Positions 9,913-20,106 of a stretch of DNA of 64,000 bases are shown here, piece after piece. Made by a program: the position numbers and the translations under genes. Under the pieces are notes generated by a model, which searched no databases, was not told the DNA's origin, and saw nothing but the letters and a program-made list of their open reading frames with translations. The stretch is from Branchipolynoe longqiensis. Lineage: Eukaryota; Annelida; Polychaeta; Phyllodocida; Polynoidae. Numbering within the stretch: position 1 is the first letter of the stretch; every line of letters starts with the position of its first letter. The stretch is taken from positions 8,082,086 to 8,146,085 of the forward strand of contig CM059198.1 of assembly GCA_030323885.1 (NCBI GenBank), written 5' to 3'.

Positions 9913-10296
9913 GATGATCATCATATGTTATGGACAGCATAAACACCCAAACTTTAAATTAAAACAAATAAGAGTTTACGGTGGTTGCACACCAAGTTCA
10001 CCACTTCAAACCTGTACGAATTTGTATTGCTCTAATTTATTTACACATCGAGCTGTCCATTTCACAATTGTGTGTAAATGTCACTGTATGCATGTGAATG
10101 TGATTGACAAGACTGACAGAATATATACCACTAGCGTTTCCACATGAATATGGCCCTTGCTGTTGACATGGTGATAAACCATCAGCCGTCAATCATCAAT
10201 CAATATTGGTACCAAAATAGTGCATTCAATGTAATACTCTGACAGCATATCTCATTTTACTATGCTTGGAACTGTCACCCGACTTAGTTTTGAATG
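9913..10296. other. unassigned interval
   Basis: AT-rich; no gene or repeat recognised. Confidence 0.4.
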
Positions 10297-10545
10297 TTTG
10301 TTGTTATACGTCCTAGCAACATATAAGGCCATATCAGGACGGGTACCGACTTGTGACAGTGCACACTCATGGTGCCTCACTGAGACACCAGGGCGCCAGC
10401 ACCCTGACCTGATATCCCACTCAGTCGCATTATCCTGACACTGAGCCAACCAGTCCTTGCCTTATCTTAATAATGTCGAGCAACTGGATAGGATGCGAGA
10501 AGTATCAATTTTTTTACTCGACCAGGGTTCGAACCCACAAACTGA
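10297..10545 (-). mobile_element. SINE S2, 5'-truncated copy
   Basis: On the minus strand it has the S2 body and tail: GCGCCCTGGTGTCTCAGTG, ACTGTCACAAGTCGGTACCC, CTGATATGGCCTTATATGTT. Most of the tRNA-like head is missing. Confidence 0.75.
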
Positions 10546-10664
10546 CTAGATAGAATAGAATGCCAGCTAGCATATTCAGGTCGTGGAAATCTCTACCATT
10601 ACGGAAGAATCAATGTTTCGGCAATGTCGCTTTAAAGATTGATGTAGCTTTAGATTACAACCGT

Positions 10665-11010
10665 GACCAGACGAGAAGGCCAAACGAGTTGAGCGTCCGT
10701 CTCCCATTTTGGTAGATCGTGGGTTACGAACCCCCGGGTTCGAACCGTAGTCGAGTCAAACCAAAGACTTCAAAGATTATACTTGTCACTTTATTGCATG
10801 ATTCTAGGCATTAATATGATAGGGCAATAACTGGTTAACTCAGCGTCAGGAAAATGTGTCTGAGTGGGATATCATGTAATGGTGCTGGCGGTCTGATGTC
10901 CCAGTGGGGCCGCACTATAAAGTCGCCATTAGTGCGCACTGTCACAAGTCAGTACGCGTCCTGATATGACCCTAGATGTTTCCAGGACGTACAACTCCAA
11001 CCACCAACCA
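10665..11010 (+). mobile_element. SINE S2, full-length copy
   Basis: The tRNA-like head has an A-box region (AGGCCAAACGAGTTGAGCG) and a B box (GGGTTCGAACC). The constant body follows (TGTCACTTTATT..., GTCAGGAAAATGTGTCTGAGT, GTGCGCACTGTCACAAGTC), then the tail CCTGATATGACCCTAGATGT ending AACTCCAACCACC. S2 is the commonest repeat in the window, about 20 copies. Confidence 0.8.
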
Positions 11011-11599
11011 TCAACAAGTACAATCACAAAGAGCACTGCGGCGGTACGACACTTGCAATAATGTCCTCAAAAGGTCCTGGGAGCTAAAACCGCAATTATG
11101 CACAGCTAGAAAGGAAAACCTTGCGAAATGCTGTACTGAGCATGCGCAATAAATAGTCGATACAAACTGCGCGTTCTGCACGCAAACCTATTTGTGTTAT
11201 TAATAAACACCCCCCCCCCCCCCAACCACGACCCTCCACTCTCTCCTTAACTCGGAAAGCATCACGATATTTTCGGAGAAATGAAAGACACAAATAAAGA
11301 AGTAGCGTCCCCACGAATGCTGGCACACTTCCATCATGATGAAAGAGTCCTGCTCCCAGATCAATGCCTACCACATCGATCGATCAAAACCTAAAAGAGT
11401 GTTTCGTAGAATTAAACATGAGGCGAATTAATTCGATGCGCTTTGACAACAAAAATAGAAATATGCATTTTACACAGTTTCCATTTCTATACATGAGGTC
11501 AGTTCGCATGACCCCCGACGCCATCTTGGAATGTTTGATTCCTTCAGCTGACATCTTGGATGACACCTTCTTAGAACTGCAGCACTATCCTCCACTCTT
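11011..11599. other. unassigned interval with a poly(C) run
   Basis: No gene recognised. A C homopolymer lies at about 11210-11223. Confidence 0.4.
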
Positions 11600-11930
11600 A
11601 CCGGGCGCGATGGCCTAATCGGTAGAGCGCGGTCGCCGCGTGCGGCAGGTCGGGAGTTCGAATCCCGGTCGAGTCAAATCAGTGACTTATACAATTGATA
11701 CGGTTCGCTACCTAGCCTGCCGCTTGGCATTAATAGGATATGGCAAGGACTGGTTAGCTCAGTGTCAGGATAATGTGACTGAGTGGAATATTGGGTCATG
11801 GTGCCAGCGACCTGATTTCCCAGTGGGGCAGCACTGTTAAATCGTCATGGGTGCACGCCATTACAGATCAGTAGCTGTCCTGATGTGACCTTAGATGTTG
11901 CCAGGACATAAAACCCCAAAACCAACCAAT
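11600..11930 (+). mobile_element. SINE S2, well-preserved copy
   Basis: The head ACCGGGCGCGATGGCCTAAT...GGGAGTTCGAATCCCGGTCG retains a clear T-arm stem (CGGGAGTTCGAATCCCG) and both internal promoter boxes. The body and tail are typical S2. Confidence 0.8.
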
Positions 11931-11980
11931 CCTTCAGACTCAGTAATCATCGAACGACATTAACAAGAATCTTGAATGTG

Positions 11981-12165
11981 GACCGGATGCGGTGGCCGAA
12001 TTTCTAGAGTGCAGGTTTATCTTGCGGAAAGTCGGGAGTTCAAATCCCGGTCGAATCAAAGCAATGGCATATAATAAACACATTGAATGGCATCCATGTG
12101 GGACAGCGCTATAAAACCGGGATTTCTCACTAGTTTCTGCCCATCCTGATATGACCTCATGTTTC
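11981..12165 (+). mobile_element. SINE S2, internally deleted copy
   Basis: The head is GACCGGATGCGGTGGCCGAA with B box GGGAGTTCAAATCCC. Much of the body is missing, and it rejoins S2 at CCATCCTGATATGACC. Confidence 0.65.
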
Positions 12166-12167
12166 TC

Positions 12168-12462
12168 GCAGACGCGGTGGCCAAAACGGTAGAGTGCAGG
12201 CTTCCCGTGCGGAGGGTGAGGAGTTTGAAACTTGTCTGAGGCAAACCCGATGACTTACAAAATTGATATGTGTCACTGCCTAGCCTGGCGCTTGGCATCA
12301 TTAGGATAGGGCAAACGACCGGTTAGCTCAGTGTCAGGATAATGTGGCTGAGTGCGAAATCGGGTCATGGTGCTGACAGTCTGGTCCATGAATGCACATT
12401 GTCACAAGTCGGTCGCTATCCTGATATGACCTTATATGTTGCCAGGATGTAAAACTCCAACA
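12168..12462 (+). mobile_element. SINE S2 copy
   Basis: The head GCAGACGCGGTGGCCAAAAC directly follows the previous copy. The body and tail extend to GCCAGGATGTAAAACTCC. Confidence 0.7.
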
Positions 12463-12517
12463 AACATTATGTTTATAAGGACTAACAGCTATAGGTTCAA
12501 TGAATGCATTCGAACTA

Positions 12518-12605
12518 CTCATGAGCCCGTCTTGATATGACCTTAGATGTTGCTAGGACGTCAAACAACAACGAAGCAACAAACAAAACAACAAAACAAC
12601 GAAGC
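12518..12605 (+). mobile_element. SINE S2 tail fragment
   Basis: Only the 3' end remains: GTCTTGATATGACCTTAGAT, then GTTGCTAGGACGTC and an A/C-rich end. Confidence 0.6.
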
Positions 12606-12639
12606 AACTACTCAACACACCCACACATTCTGCTTCCTC

Positions 12640-12703
12640 TGCAAGGAGCAGTGGAATGAGGTAGATTAATTTTCCGCGATTGAAATTACCCCTGCTTAAT
12701 GTA
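12640..12703 (+). mobile_element. SINE S3/S4 tail fragment
   Basis: GCAAGGAGCAGTGGAATGAG ... GATTGAAATTACCCCTGCTTAA matches the tail shared by S3 (21783 and 36341, reverse) and S4 (32525, reverse). It ends at the left border of element A. Confidence 0.6.
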
Positions 12704-12861
12704 GCAGTCACACTACGATGACAAGGGAGGGACGACAGCCCGGCGGCTGGGATTTTGTGAAATCAGGACGGCATATGCAAATTTGGGCTAAGTTGGACGA
12801 CAATCGGACGACTTCCGGACGACTTCCGGACGACAAACGGGACAACAGCGGGACGACAGTG

Positions 12862-13235
12862 TCTGTCTGTGTGTGTGTGACTGTGTCTCTGTGTGTGTGT
12901 CTGTGTCTCTGGGTGTGTATCTGTGTGTGTCTCTGTGTGTGTGACTCTGTGTATGTGTGTGTCTCTATGTGTGTGTCTGTGTCTCTGTGTCTGTGTGTGT
13001 CTCTGTGTTTCTGTGTGTGTGTCTCTTGTGTGTATCTGTGTGTGTGACTCTGTCTCTGTGTGTCTCTATGTATGTGTATGTGTCTGTGTGTGTGTTTATG
13101 TGTGTATGTGTGTGTGTCTCTGTGTGTGTCTATGTGTATGTGTGTGTCTGTATGTGTGTGTATATGTGTGTGTGTCTCTGTGTGTGTCTCTGTGTGTGTG
13201 TCTCTGTGTTTTGTGTGTGTGTGTCTCTGCAACAG
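12862..13235 (+). repeat. TGTGTCTC-type microsatellite, left arm
   Basis: Irregular TG and TCTC words. It is approximately the reverse complement of the right arm at 13820-14240. Confidence 0.85.
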
Positions 13236-13264
13236 AGACACCAAGACACAGAGACACACACACA

Positions 13265-13815
13265 GAGTGAGTGTGGGTGTGGGTGTGGGTGTGAGTCTGA
13301 GTGTGGGTGTGGATGTGGCTGTGGATGTGAGTGAGAGTGTGAGTGTGATAGTGAGTGTGATAGTGAGTGTGAGTGTGATAGTGAAGTGTGATAGTGAGTG
13401 TGAGTATGAGTGTGATAGTGAGTGTGATAGTGAGTGTGAGTGTGATAGTGAGTGTGATAGTGAATGTGAGTGTGATAGTGAAGTGTGAGTGTGATAGTGA
13501 AGTGTGAGTGTGAGTGTGATAGTGAGTGTGAGTATGAGTGTGATAGTGAGTGTGATAGTGAGTGTGATAGTGAGTGTGATAGTGAGTATGAGTGTGATAG
13601 TGAAGTGTGAGTGTGATAGTGAAGCGTGAGTGTGATAGTGAAGTGTGAGTGTGATAGTGAGTGTGAGTATGAGTGTGATAGTGAGTGTGAGTGTGATAGT
13701 GAGTGTGATAGTGAGTGTGGGTGTGATAGTGAAGTGTGAGTGTGATAGTGAGTGTGAGTGTGAGTGTGAGTGTGATAGTGAAGTGTGAGTGTGATAGTGA
13801 GTGTGAGTGTGTGGT
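13265..13815 (+). repeat. GTGTGATAGTGA-type minisatellite
   Basis: Repeated GAGTGTGATAGTGA words with variants GAAGTGTGA and GAGTATGA, forming the loop between the two mirrored arms. Confidence 0.85.
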
Positions 13816-13819
13816 TTAT

Positions 13820-14240
13820 CGCACACACAGAGACACATAGACACAACAGAGACACACACAGACACACACAGACACAGAGACACACACAGACACACACAGC
13901 AACAGAGACACAAAGACACACATAGACACACATATACACACATATACACACATATACACACATAGACACACACACATATACACACATAGACACAGACACA
14001 CACATAGACACAGACACATAGACACAATAGAGACACACACAGAGACACACACAGACACAGAGACACACACACGCAGAGACACACACAGAAACACAGAGAC
14101 ACACACACATAGACACAGAGATACACACACACAGAGACACAGACACACACACATACACACACATACGGACACACATAGACACACATAGACACATACACAC
14201 ACATAGACACAGACACAGACACAGAGACACACAGAGCCAC
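13820..14240 (+). repeat. ACACAGAGAC-type microsatellite, right arm
   Basis: CACAGACACAGAGACACA words, the approximate complement of the left arm. Confidence 0.85.
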
Positions 14241-14616
14241 ATACATGGAGAGAGAAGCAACTACAGCTTAACGACAAGACGACAGTGCCGCGACAGTGCC
14301 GCGACAGTGCAACAGTGCCGCGACAGTGCCGCGACAGTGCCGCGACAGTGCCGCGACAGTGCCGCGACAGTGCCACGACAGTGCCGTGACAGTGCCGCAA
14401 CATCGGCTGTCGTCGAAGTTTTTCAACATGTCCAAAACACCTACGACAACCCGGCGACAGTCGAGAAAGAGTGGAGAAACTGGAGGTGTCGCGCAGGTGT
14501 CGCGGCGACACCTGCGCGACACCTGCGCGACACCTACCTGTGCGACACCTGCGCGACACCGGAAGTCGCTGTCGCAGAGCTGCCGCCGCCGCTTGTCGTC
14601 GTAGTGTGACTGCTAC

Positions 14617-14971
14617 ATAAAGCTGCATAGTCCGATGAAGTATCACATTTTCAAAACCAAAACGATCATCGATAATTTATTCTAGCTATCTAACGTAGAT
14701 ACTCAGGCGCTTATTAAGCATGTGTTGCCATATAGAAGGGAATACCAAGTCAATTTAATAGAAGCTGTTACTGCTGAATCCTATGGTGTCATAGTTTTGG
14801 CATGCTTGCTAAAACTAATTGTACATGCCTGTGCTTCAAATATCTCAAGAGTTTACCATCTAAAATAAAAGTTACTTCAGACTAAAGTAAGGTGGATTGT
14901 ACCAATCAATTTAACGTATTTATCTAAGAAAAATTACCGAAACTCAAAAGCATCGGACTATGCAACTTTAA
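14617..14971 (-). mobile_element. MITE M1, copy with both terminal repeats
   Basis: About 355 bases bounded by TAAAGCTGCATAGTCCGATG at the left and the complement of CATCGGACTATGCAACTTTA at the right (one mismatch). AT-rich with no coding capacity. It is the reference copy for the family; on the minus strand it reads TTTTGAGTTTC..., CACCTTACTTTAGTC and CTCTTGAGATATTTGAAGC. Confidence 0.8.
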
Positions 14972-14999
14972 TCAACTAATGTACCAACAACAACAAAAA

Positions 15000-15330
15000 A
15001 GTATCAAATTTGCAAAACCAAAGCAAGTATCTAGATTTTATTCTAAATCTTTAACTTAGATTCTGATGCGTTTAGTAAGCATTTGTTGCCATGTAGGACA
15101 TACTAACGCAATGTAATATAGCCTGTTCCTGCTGAAGTCAATGCTTTCAGAGTTGTGTCGTGCTTGCCAAAACCAATTTGTCCATGTTTGGACTTCAAAT
15201 ATCTCCAACGTTAGACATTTCAAATGCAAGTTACTTCAAACTAAAGTGATGTCGATTGTAACAACCAATCTGATCTATGTATCTCAGAAAATGGCAGAAA
15301 CTTGAAACCATCGGACTATGCAACCTTAAA
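15000..15330 (-). mobile_element. MITE M1, copy lacking one terminal repeat
   Basis: Parallels the preceding copy throughout (GTATCAAATTTGCAAAACCA...TACTTCAAACTAAAGTGATG) and ends with CATCGGACTATGCAACCTTA. The left terminal repeat is absent. Together the two copies form a near-tandem pair. Confidence 0.75.
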
Positions 15331-15547
15331 CATGCAGCTGCCACGACCTCCATTTCCCCCCTCCCACCCCCACCCCGTCAAGTATACATGCTACCGGAAA
15401 TGGTTCGAGATTCACGCAGACTTCCGGTTTGAACCCCGCCTGAACCCTTTCGCTGGTTCCCGCGACTTAAGGACAATGTACTGGATCAGCGGATTATTAG
15501 ATCTGACGTCAGACAGATGAAATGCACCTTTTTAAAAAATATACATT

Positions 15548-15858
15548 TGTTGTAGTCTACACTGACCTCTCAGGCAAGGAGCCGCCTAGGCAAGTAGCCA
15601 TGGGTAGTGGGGTGACATCAGGGAGCTTAAGTGGTGTAATGGTTAACACACTGGCCCAGAATGCAAAGAGATCTGGGTTCGAGTCCCACCCTAGGCACAA
15701 TATTTCCCATTTTCATCACCCCCCATGACACTGGTTGCTGTGACCATGATCCTGTACAAGCTACATGGGTGTTGAACCTACCCTGTGTATGTACATGTAA
15801 GTGCATTGCCTGTATGTATGTAATTGTAAGCATTAAAAGACTTACAAGACTTACTGGC
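15548..15858 (+). mobile_element. SINE S1, left arm
   Basis: Leader, tRNA-like segment (15629-15702, GGTGTAATGGTTAACAC and GGGTTCGAGTCC), body and TGTATGTATGTAATTGTAAG tail. It is separated from its probable right arm at 16446 by an insertion. Confidence 0.75.
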
Positions 15859-16445
15859 ACTGCAAATATATAATACGACCTGCTGAACGACCCATTAACT
15901 TCGCCCTCTCTCATGCCTGCTCTCTCCCTGCGTGTCTGCCCCCCCCCCCCCTACCCATGGACCCCTCCCCCCCCATCCACATTTGCCAAACAACTATTAT
16001 AACTCAATGACTCGAGACCCCACTACCCCTACTTTAGACCCATTACCACCACTGAATAACTACATCTTCAACCAGCAATGCACACAATATAAACCACTAT
16101 ACATGCACAACATGGCACTATTTAAAGACTAACCATTATTAAAACCAAATCTAAATGATATACAAACACAGCATATGATTTAACCACTAGTGTACATTAC
16201 TGCACACTCTATCTTGATGCATATACCTTGCACTATGCTGAGTACATATGCTGTACACTATGCAGCATAGGCTGCTCCCCCACTTTCTTTTATGTTCAGA
16301 ATGGGTTGTGCTGCACACAATGCAACACATTCCACTTCCACTATGTACAGATGAAATGCGACCACTCCGACGGCTGGAAGACCAGCGCCCCGCCACTGAC
16401 AAAATATGTATTCAGATGAATAAAAATATTTAACACAAACAAAAA
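15859..16445. other. segment inserted between the two S1 arms
   Basis: About 590 bases of otherwise unassigned sequence. Its last 75 bases (GGCTGGAAGACCAG...CCACTGACAAAATA...AATATTTAACACAAACAAAAA) match the end of repeat R2 at 26298-26370, so it probably includes an R2-type element. Confidence 0.45.
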
Positions 16446-16630
16446 TTTCAGCGGGCCGAGTGTAGTGGTCTGCACTGACATCTCAGGCTAGGAGCCACAT
16501 AGACAGGTAGGCATAGGTAGTGTGGTGACATCAGGTAACCTAGGTAGTGTAATGGTTAGGACAATAGCCCGGAATGCAAAGAGCTGTGGGTTCGAGTCCT
16601 GGTCTAGTCCTGCTCATCACTCCCCATGAC
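16446..16630 (+). mobile_element. SINE S1, truncated right arm
   Basis: Begins GCGGGCCGAGTGTAGTGGTC and contains GGTAGTGTAATGGTTAGGAC and GGGTTCGAGTCC. It stops at CACTCCCCATGAC, the same endpoint as the other right arms. Confidence 0.7.
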
Positions 16631-16708
16631 TTACATTTTAAGCAAACTGGATCTGATAATTCCATCAAGAGCAACCCTCTGTGTTGGGTGATTCACCTTT
16701 CGTGAAGC

Positions 16709-17040
16709 TTAAAGATGCATAGTCCGATGGTTTTGAGTTTCTGACATTTTCTGAGATAAATATATTAGGTTGACCGTTATACTCTACTTTATATTAGTTT
16801 GAAGTAACCTTGTATTTTAGATGGATAATTTTGAGATAATTGAGGTGCAAACATGCATAATTAATCTTGGCAAGCATGCCAAAACTCTGACACCATCGGC
16901 TTCTGCAGTGATAGGTTCTATTAAATTGCCTCAGTATTCCTATCTAATTCTATGTGGCGACAAATGTTTAGTAAGTGCACCAGTATTTAAGTTAAACATG
17001 TAGAATCAAATCTAGCTAATCATTTTTTCTTTTAATTTGA
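16709..17040 (+). mobile_element. MITE M1, one-ended copy
   Basis: Starts TTAAAGATGCATAGTCCGAT, then GGTTTTGAGTTTCTGACATT, TAGGTTGACCGTTATACTC, TTTGAAGTAACC and GGCAAGCATGCCAAAACTC. The right terminal repeat is not recognisable. Confidence 0.7.
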
Positions 17041-17119
17041 TGTGTTTATTGGATTATGAAATGGGAGGATGCTTGTGTTTCCCTTGAGTACCTTATCTGA
17101 CATATAAGGCAAAGCTAAG

Positions 17120-17420
17120 ATTATGTATATGCGGTATGCGGCATGCGGCATGGAAATGCAAATGTGGTATGCAGCATACAGATGCAAATGCGGTACGTGG
17201 CATAGATACCCATGTCATTTTCAGGATTTTTTTCTCCACATTTGTGAAGGAAAGTAAAAGTTTCTCCTGTTTTCCTATGTAAACGCAGCCACAGCCGCAG
17301 CCGCATTCGCATTCGCATTCGCATTCGCATTCGCATTCGCATTCGCATTCACATTCACACCACTTGTTTATTGTAGCCATCCACTTGCCGCATATGCATT
17401 TGCATTCGCGCTTGCATTTG
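17120..17420. repeat. hexamer-rich block (GCATTC and relatives)
   Basis: GCATTC repeats about ten times at 17306-17352, flanked by ATGCGGCATGCGG-type and GCATTTGCATTCGC words. A related GCATTT run lies at 17778-17803 and CCGGAACCGGAACC at 17646-17660. The two blocks are roughly inverted with respect to each other. Short open frames (MRMRMR, ECECEC) come only from this repeat. Confidence 0.6.
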
Positions 17421-17972
17421 TATTCAAATTCAGACACATGGAAGCACTAGCTGCAAACAAAACAAACAAACAAATTCTGGGAACATGTCCTCATCCGCAA
17501 GCGTATTACCATCTCACTAGATGTACATACTAGGCTACACTATTTGTTATATAATAGGAAGTTATACCCCCCAAAAAAAACAAAAAAACTAACATATAAA
17601 CTACCTTACTTAAATAAATTCTGGTGAACGTGCAGGATACCAACCCGGAACCGGAACCAGCGTTGAAAACAAGCACCCTTGCGGCAGCTTACACGCTATG
17701 GGCAGAATTAATACCGTATCAATAAAAAGAAACTTTAAAAAAACTAATGTGCGGTTACACGCTTCTCCATTTTTTGCTGCATTTGCATTTGCATTTGCAT
17801 TTGCATACCGCATAGGCCTACCGCGTATATGGAATCTTAGCTTTAGCTTTCTCTGTGGGCGGTCCTGTTTTCATTCGACCCCACAAAAAAACATTTAATG
17901 ATTATCACTACCTAGCCTGACACTTGACATTACTAGGACAAGGCAATGAGGACCATAAAGAGGCTTTTTCAT
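17421..17972. other. unassigned interval with short hexamer runs
   Basis: Contains the GCATTT run at 17778-17803; no gene recognised. Confidence 0.4.
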
Positions 17973-18470
17973 TAAAGTTGCATAGACCGAGCGCTTTGAG
18001 TTATCACCATTCCTTTTGATATTTATATATTAGGTTGACCGTTATGATCAGTCTTATTTTAACCAGATGCAGGCTGCGCATGCGGAAGGTCGGGAGTTCG
18101 AATCACAGCCCAGTCAACCCAATGCCTTATGGAATTGTAACTTGTTGCTACCTAGCCTGGCACTCTGCATTAATAGGATATGACAAGGACTGGTTACCAC
18201 AGTATCAGGATAATGTGACTGGGTGGGATATTGTGTCATGGTAATGGCGGCCAGGTCTTTCAGGGGGACCACACTATAAAGTCACAATAAGTGTGCACTG
18301 TCACAAGTCGATACCTATCCTGATGTGATATTGCATGTTGCTAGGACATAAAACAACAACGGATAAATCAATCTTATTTTAATGTGAAGTACCTCTTTAT
18401 CACAGACAGCTAACTTTTGAAATATTTGAAGTGAAAACATGTCAAATTAATGTTAATTCACTACACGAGA
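17973..18470 (+). mobile_element. MITE M1 interrupted by a SINE
   Basis: TTAAAGTTGCATAGACCGAG begins the M1 copy, which continues to GTCTTATTTTAA at 18062. M1 resumes at 18383 with TGTGAAGTACCTC...GCTAACTTTTGAAATATTTGAAG. The 16-base stretch ATCAGTCTTATTTTAA (18047) and ATCAATCTTATTTTAA (18367) flanks the inserted SINE. The right end of M1 is lost near 18470. Confidence 0.75.
18063..18366 (+). mobile_element. SINE S2 with target-site duplication
   Basis: The head lacks the first tRNA bases (starts CCAGATGCAGGCTGCGCATG) and has GGGAGTTCGAATCAC as B box. The body and tail follow to GCTAGGACATAAAACAACAA. It is flanked by a 16-base duplication with one mismatch, which fits retrotransposition by target-primed insertion. 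Confidence 0.8.
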
Positions 18471-18768
18471 CACAACACAATGATTCTATTTGGAACAGAT
18501 TTATTATCTGAAACAATAAAGGCTCAAGGAGCAGCAAACGCGATGTGGCGACAGAGGCCTTCTTTCGTGACATAGTACTATCTGGAGATAGTTTAAAGGT
18601 TTGTGGTATGCTTCACAAGTTGTAAACATGAGGTCTCAATACAGGAAAGATACAAATGTTAAAGTATGACATAGTCTCTTGGAGAGTCAGATCTGGAATA
18701 AACATGATATCATTGTCTAGCAGAATAATAAGCAGAGTAATAAGCAGATCCCAACACTTCGGCAGCGC
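18471..18768. other. 3' flank of the tyrosine recombinase fragment
   Basis: No open frame recognised. It lies downstream of the minus-strand recombinase fragment and may be its untranslated or terminal-repeat region. Confidence 0.3.
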
Positions 18769-19119
18769 TCAGCCCAACAAGGTTCCGAGCGCTGCCGGAG
18801 CTGCACTAACATGTACCGCAGTCAGATAAGTATTGACAGAAGCACTTCTCCATGTGCCTGCCGCCATAATGTTGTCAGAGTTAAACCTACCCCCTTGGCA
18901 GGCCTGGGCTGCGCCCCTACGAAGGCTGTGTAGTGTAAAAGGTGTTTCTTTACCCAGGGCCATGAAGGAGGCCAGACTTAATGCCCTTTTTAGTACCGGA
19001 AGTGCCAAGGGGAGACCTGAGGGAAGCATGAAGGCGGGCGAGTCAGGATATGAGGAGACTCTTGCGTATTTCTGCCATGCTCTCAGAAAGGCAAGAGAAA
19101 GGTAGAGTAGAAAGTGCAC
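18769..19119 (-). pseudogene. tyrosine recombinase C-terminal fragment (DIRS/Ngaro- or Crypton-like)
   Basis: The 116-codon frame contains FTLHSLRRGAAQ (His64 and Arg67 of the HxxR box), then GTWRS (Trp90, the His/Trp position) and NTYL (Tyr98, the candidate nucleophile). Order and spacing fit the C-terminal catalytic part of tyrosine recombinases carried by DIRS/Ngaro retrotransposons and Cryptons. The N-terminal catalytic Arg region and any reverse transcriptase are absent, so this is a remnant. The first dozen residues may come from flanking sequence, so the start is not meaningful. Which YR-element class it belongs to cannot be decided here. Confidence 0.6.
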
Positions 19120-19372
19120 AGAAGAGAGCTTACACCCTCAGGTTTATTACTATATAGTCTCATGAATTCAAGATGGTTGTCACACCTGATCAGCTCCTCC
19201 AATCAGCACTAGGCATTCTTCAACCAACCAATGAGCATCCAACCTGCCTGTATCCAAGCCTTGGTTGTTTATGGATACAGTGCCCTGTTGTGTCTGGGTG
19301 TGCAGTGATCCGTAAATAACACTTGGGGGGGGGGGGAGGGGGTATGTGAGCAGTGCTCCTAAGGCTCTGTCA
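19088..19372. repeat. possible terminal repeat R4, copy 1
   Basis: Weakly but colinearly similar to 39020-39320: an AGAGAAAGGTAGAGT start, CAGGTTTATTACTATATAGT against TGGTTCATTATTTATATGGT, and CTCTGTCACACTA at the end. It could be a terminal repeat of the adjacent recombinase element. A G run lies at 19325-19334. Confidence 0.3.
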
Positions 19373-19859
19373 CACTAAAAGTAGTGCCCCTCTCACACTA
19401 TCTATAACTATACAATTTCTACATCAACTCAGTAAAGGATCACCAGCACCACATAATACCTTAATGCATCTGGCTTTATATACCATTTACCTTTTTATAT
19501 ACAATTGTAATTAATATAGACTAGTTCACACCATCCACCAATGTCTAAATATCGGTAAATGTTACACACTGAATGTGTTGAATGTGTTGAATGTGATGAA
19601 TGAGATACGGGTGGTGAATTTGGTTGATGCCCAGCCAGTGCTGCATGAACTAAATACAATGCCAATAATAATTTATCTGAATCTTGTGATGCAGCACTGT
19701 GCAATTCTTATTGCAGTTACTTGCCCTACTTTGATGGAATGATGGCTATACAATTCAAACAAGGAGGAAGTCGAGGAGGTCCCTCAATGCTGAAAGCTTC
19801 TTCAATGGAAGATAATGACTTCTGATAGACCCTGCCTACCACATTACCTACGTAATCTC
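19373..19859. other. unassigned interval
   Basis: Contains a short TTGAATGTG run at 19567-19600, the complement of the nonamer array words at 20640. No gene seen. Confidence 0.4.
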
Positions 19860-20106
19860 AATATGAAGAGGTCAGGCGCAAAACCATGTAAACTGCAATC
19901 CAAAAATGTAGTTTAAATGAAAGATTTGTCCCTGAAAATAATTGTTATTCTCACTAATTCCACTTTTCATATAATCATATAGTTGTGGAGCAATGAACAA
20001 CAAAATAGGGAAATACAAAAATTAACTTTTTGTATGTTTGATTCAAATTTTTATCTCCATAGTTGGATGGGTTTTTACCTGGTTTTGCGCCTGAACTCTT
20101 CATATT
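19860..20106. mobile_element. MITE M2 (TCAGGCGCAAAACC ends)
   Basis: Left end AATATGAAGAGGTCAGGCGC and right end GCGCCTGAACTCTTCATATT form near-perfect inverted repeats that continue into AAAACCATGTAAAC and its partner. It is about 247 bases, AT-rich and non-coding. This is the best-preserved of five M2 copies. Confidence 0.8.

Larger units (their letters stand above)
12705..14612. mobile_element. element A: CACACT-terminal element filled with microsatellites
   Basis: Terminal inverted repeats are CAGTCACACTACGATGACAA (12705) and the complement of TTGTCGTCGTAGTGTGACTG (ending 14612), with 20 of 21 positions matching; flanking TGTAG and CTACA extend the inversion. Inside, GGACGAC words lead into a TGTGTCTC-type array (12862-13235), a GTGTGATAGTGA array (13265-13815), and an ACACAGAGAC array (13820-14240) that mirrors the first. 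A CGCGACAGTGC array (14276-14398), the central motif GTTTTTCAACATGTCC (14418-14433) and CGCGACACCTG words (14488-14560) follow. Long open frames here are by-products of repeats without stop codons. Confidence 0.7.

Noticed and set aside
10665..12300. tRNA genes at the SINE S2 heads
   Set aside because: A and B boxes are recognisable, but acceptor and anticodon stems do not pair well and all are followed by the S2 body, so they are SINE heads.
12708..14646. Long open frames (up to 512 codons) in the GT/CA microsatellite
   Set aside because: Products are monotonous Val/Cys/Leu or Thr/His/Ser repeats present in several frames on both strands; there is no domain and no stop codons simply because the repeat words lack them.
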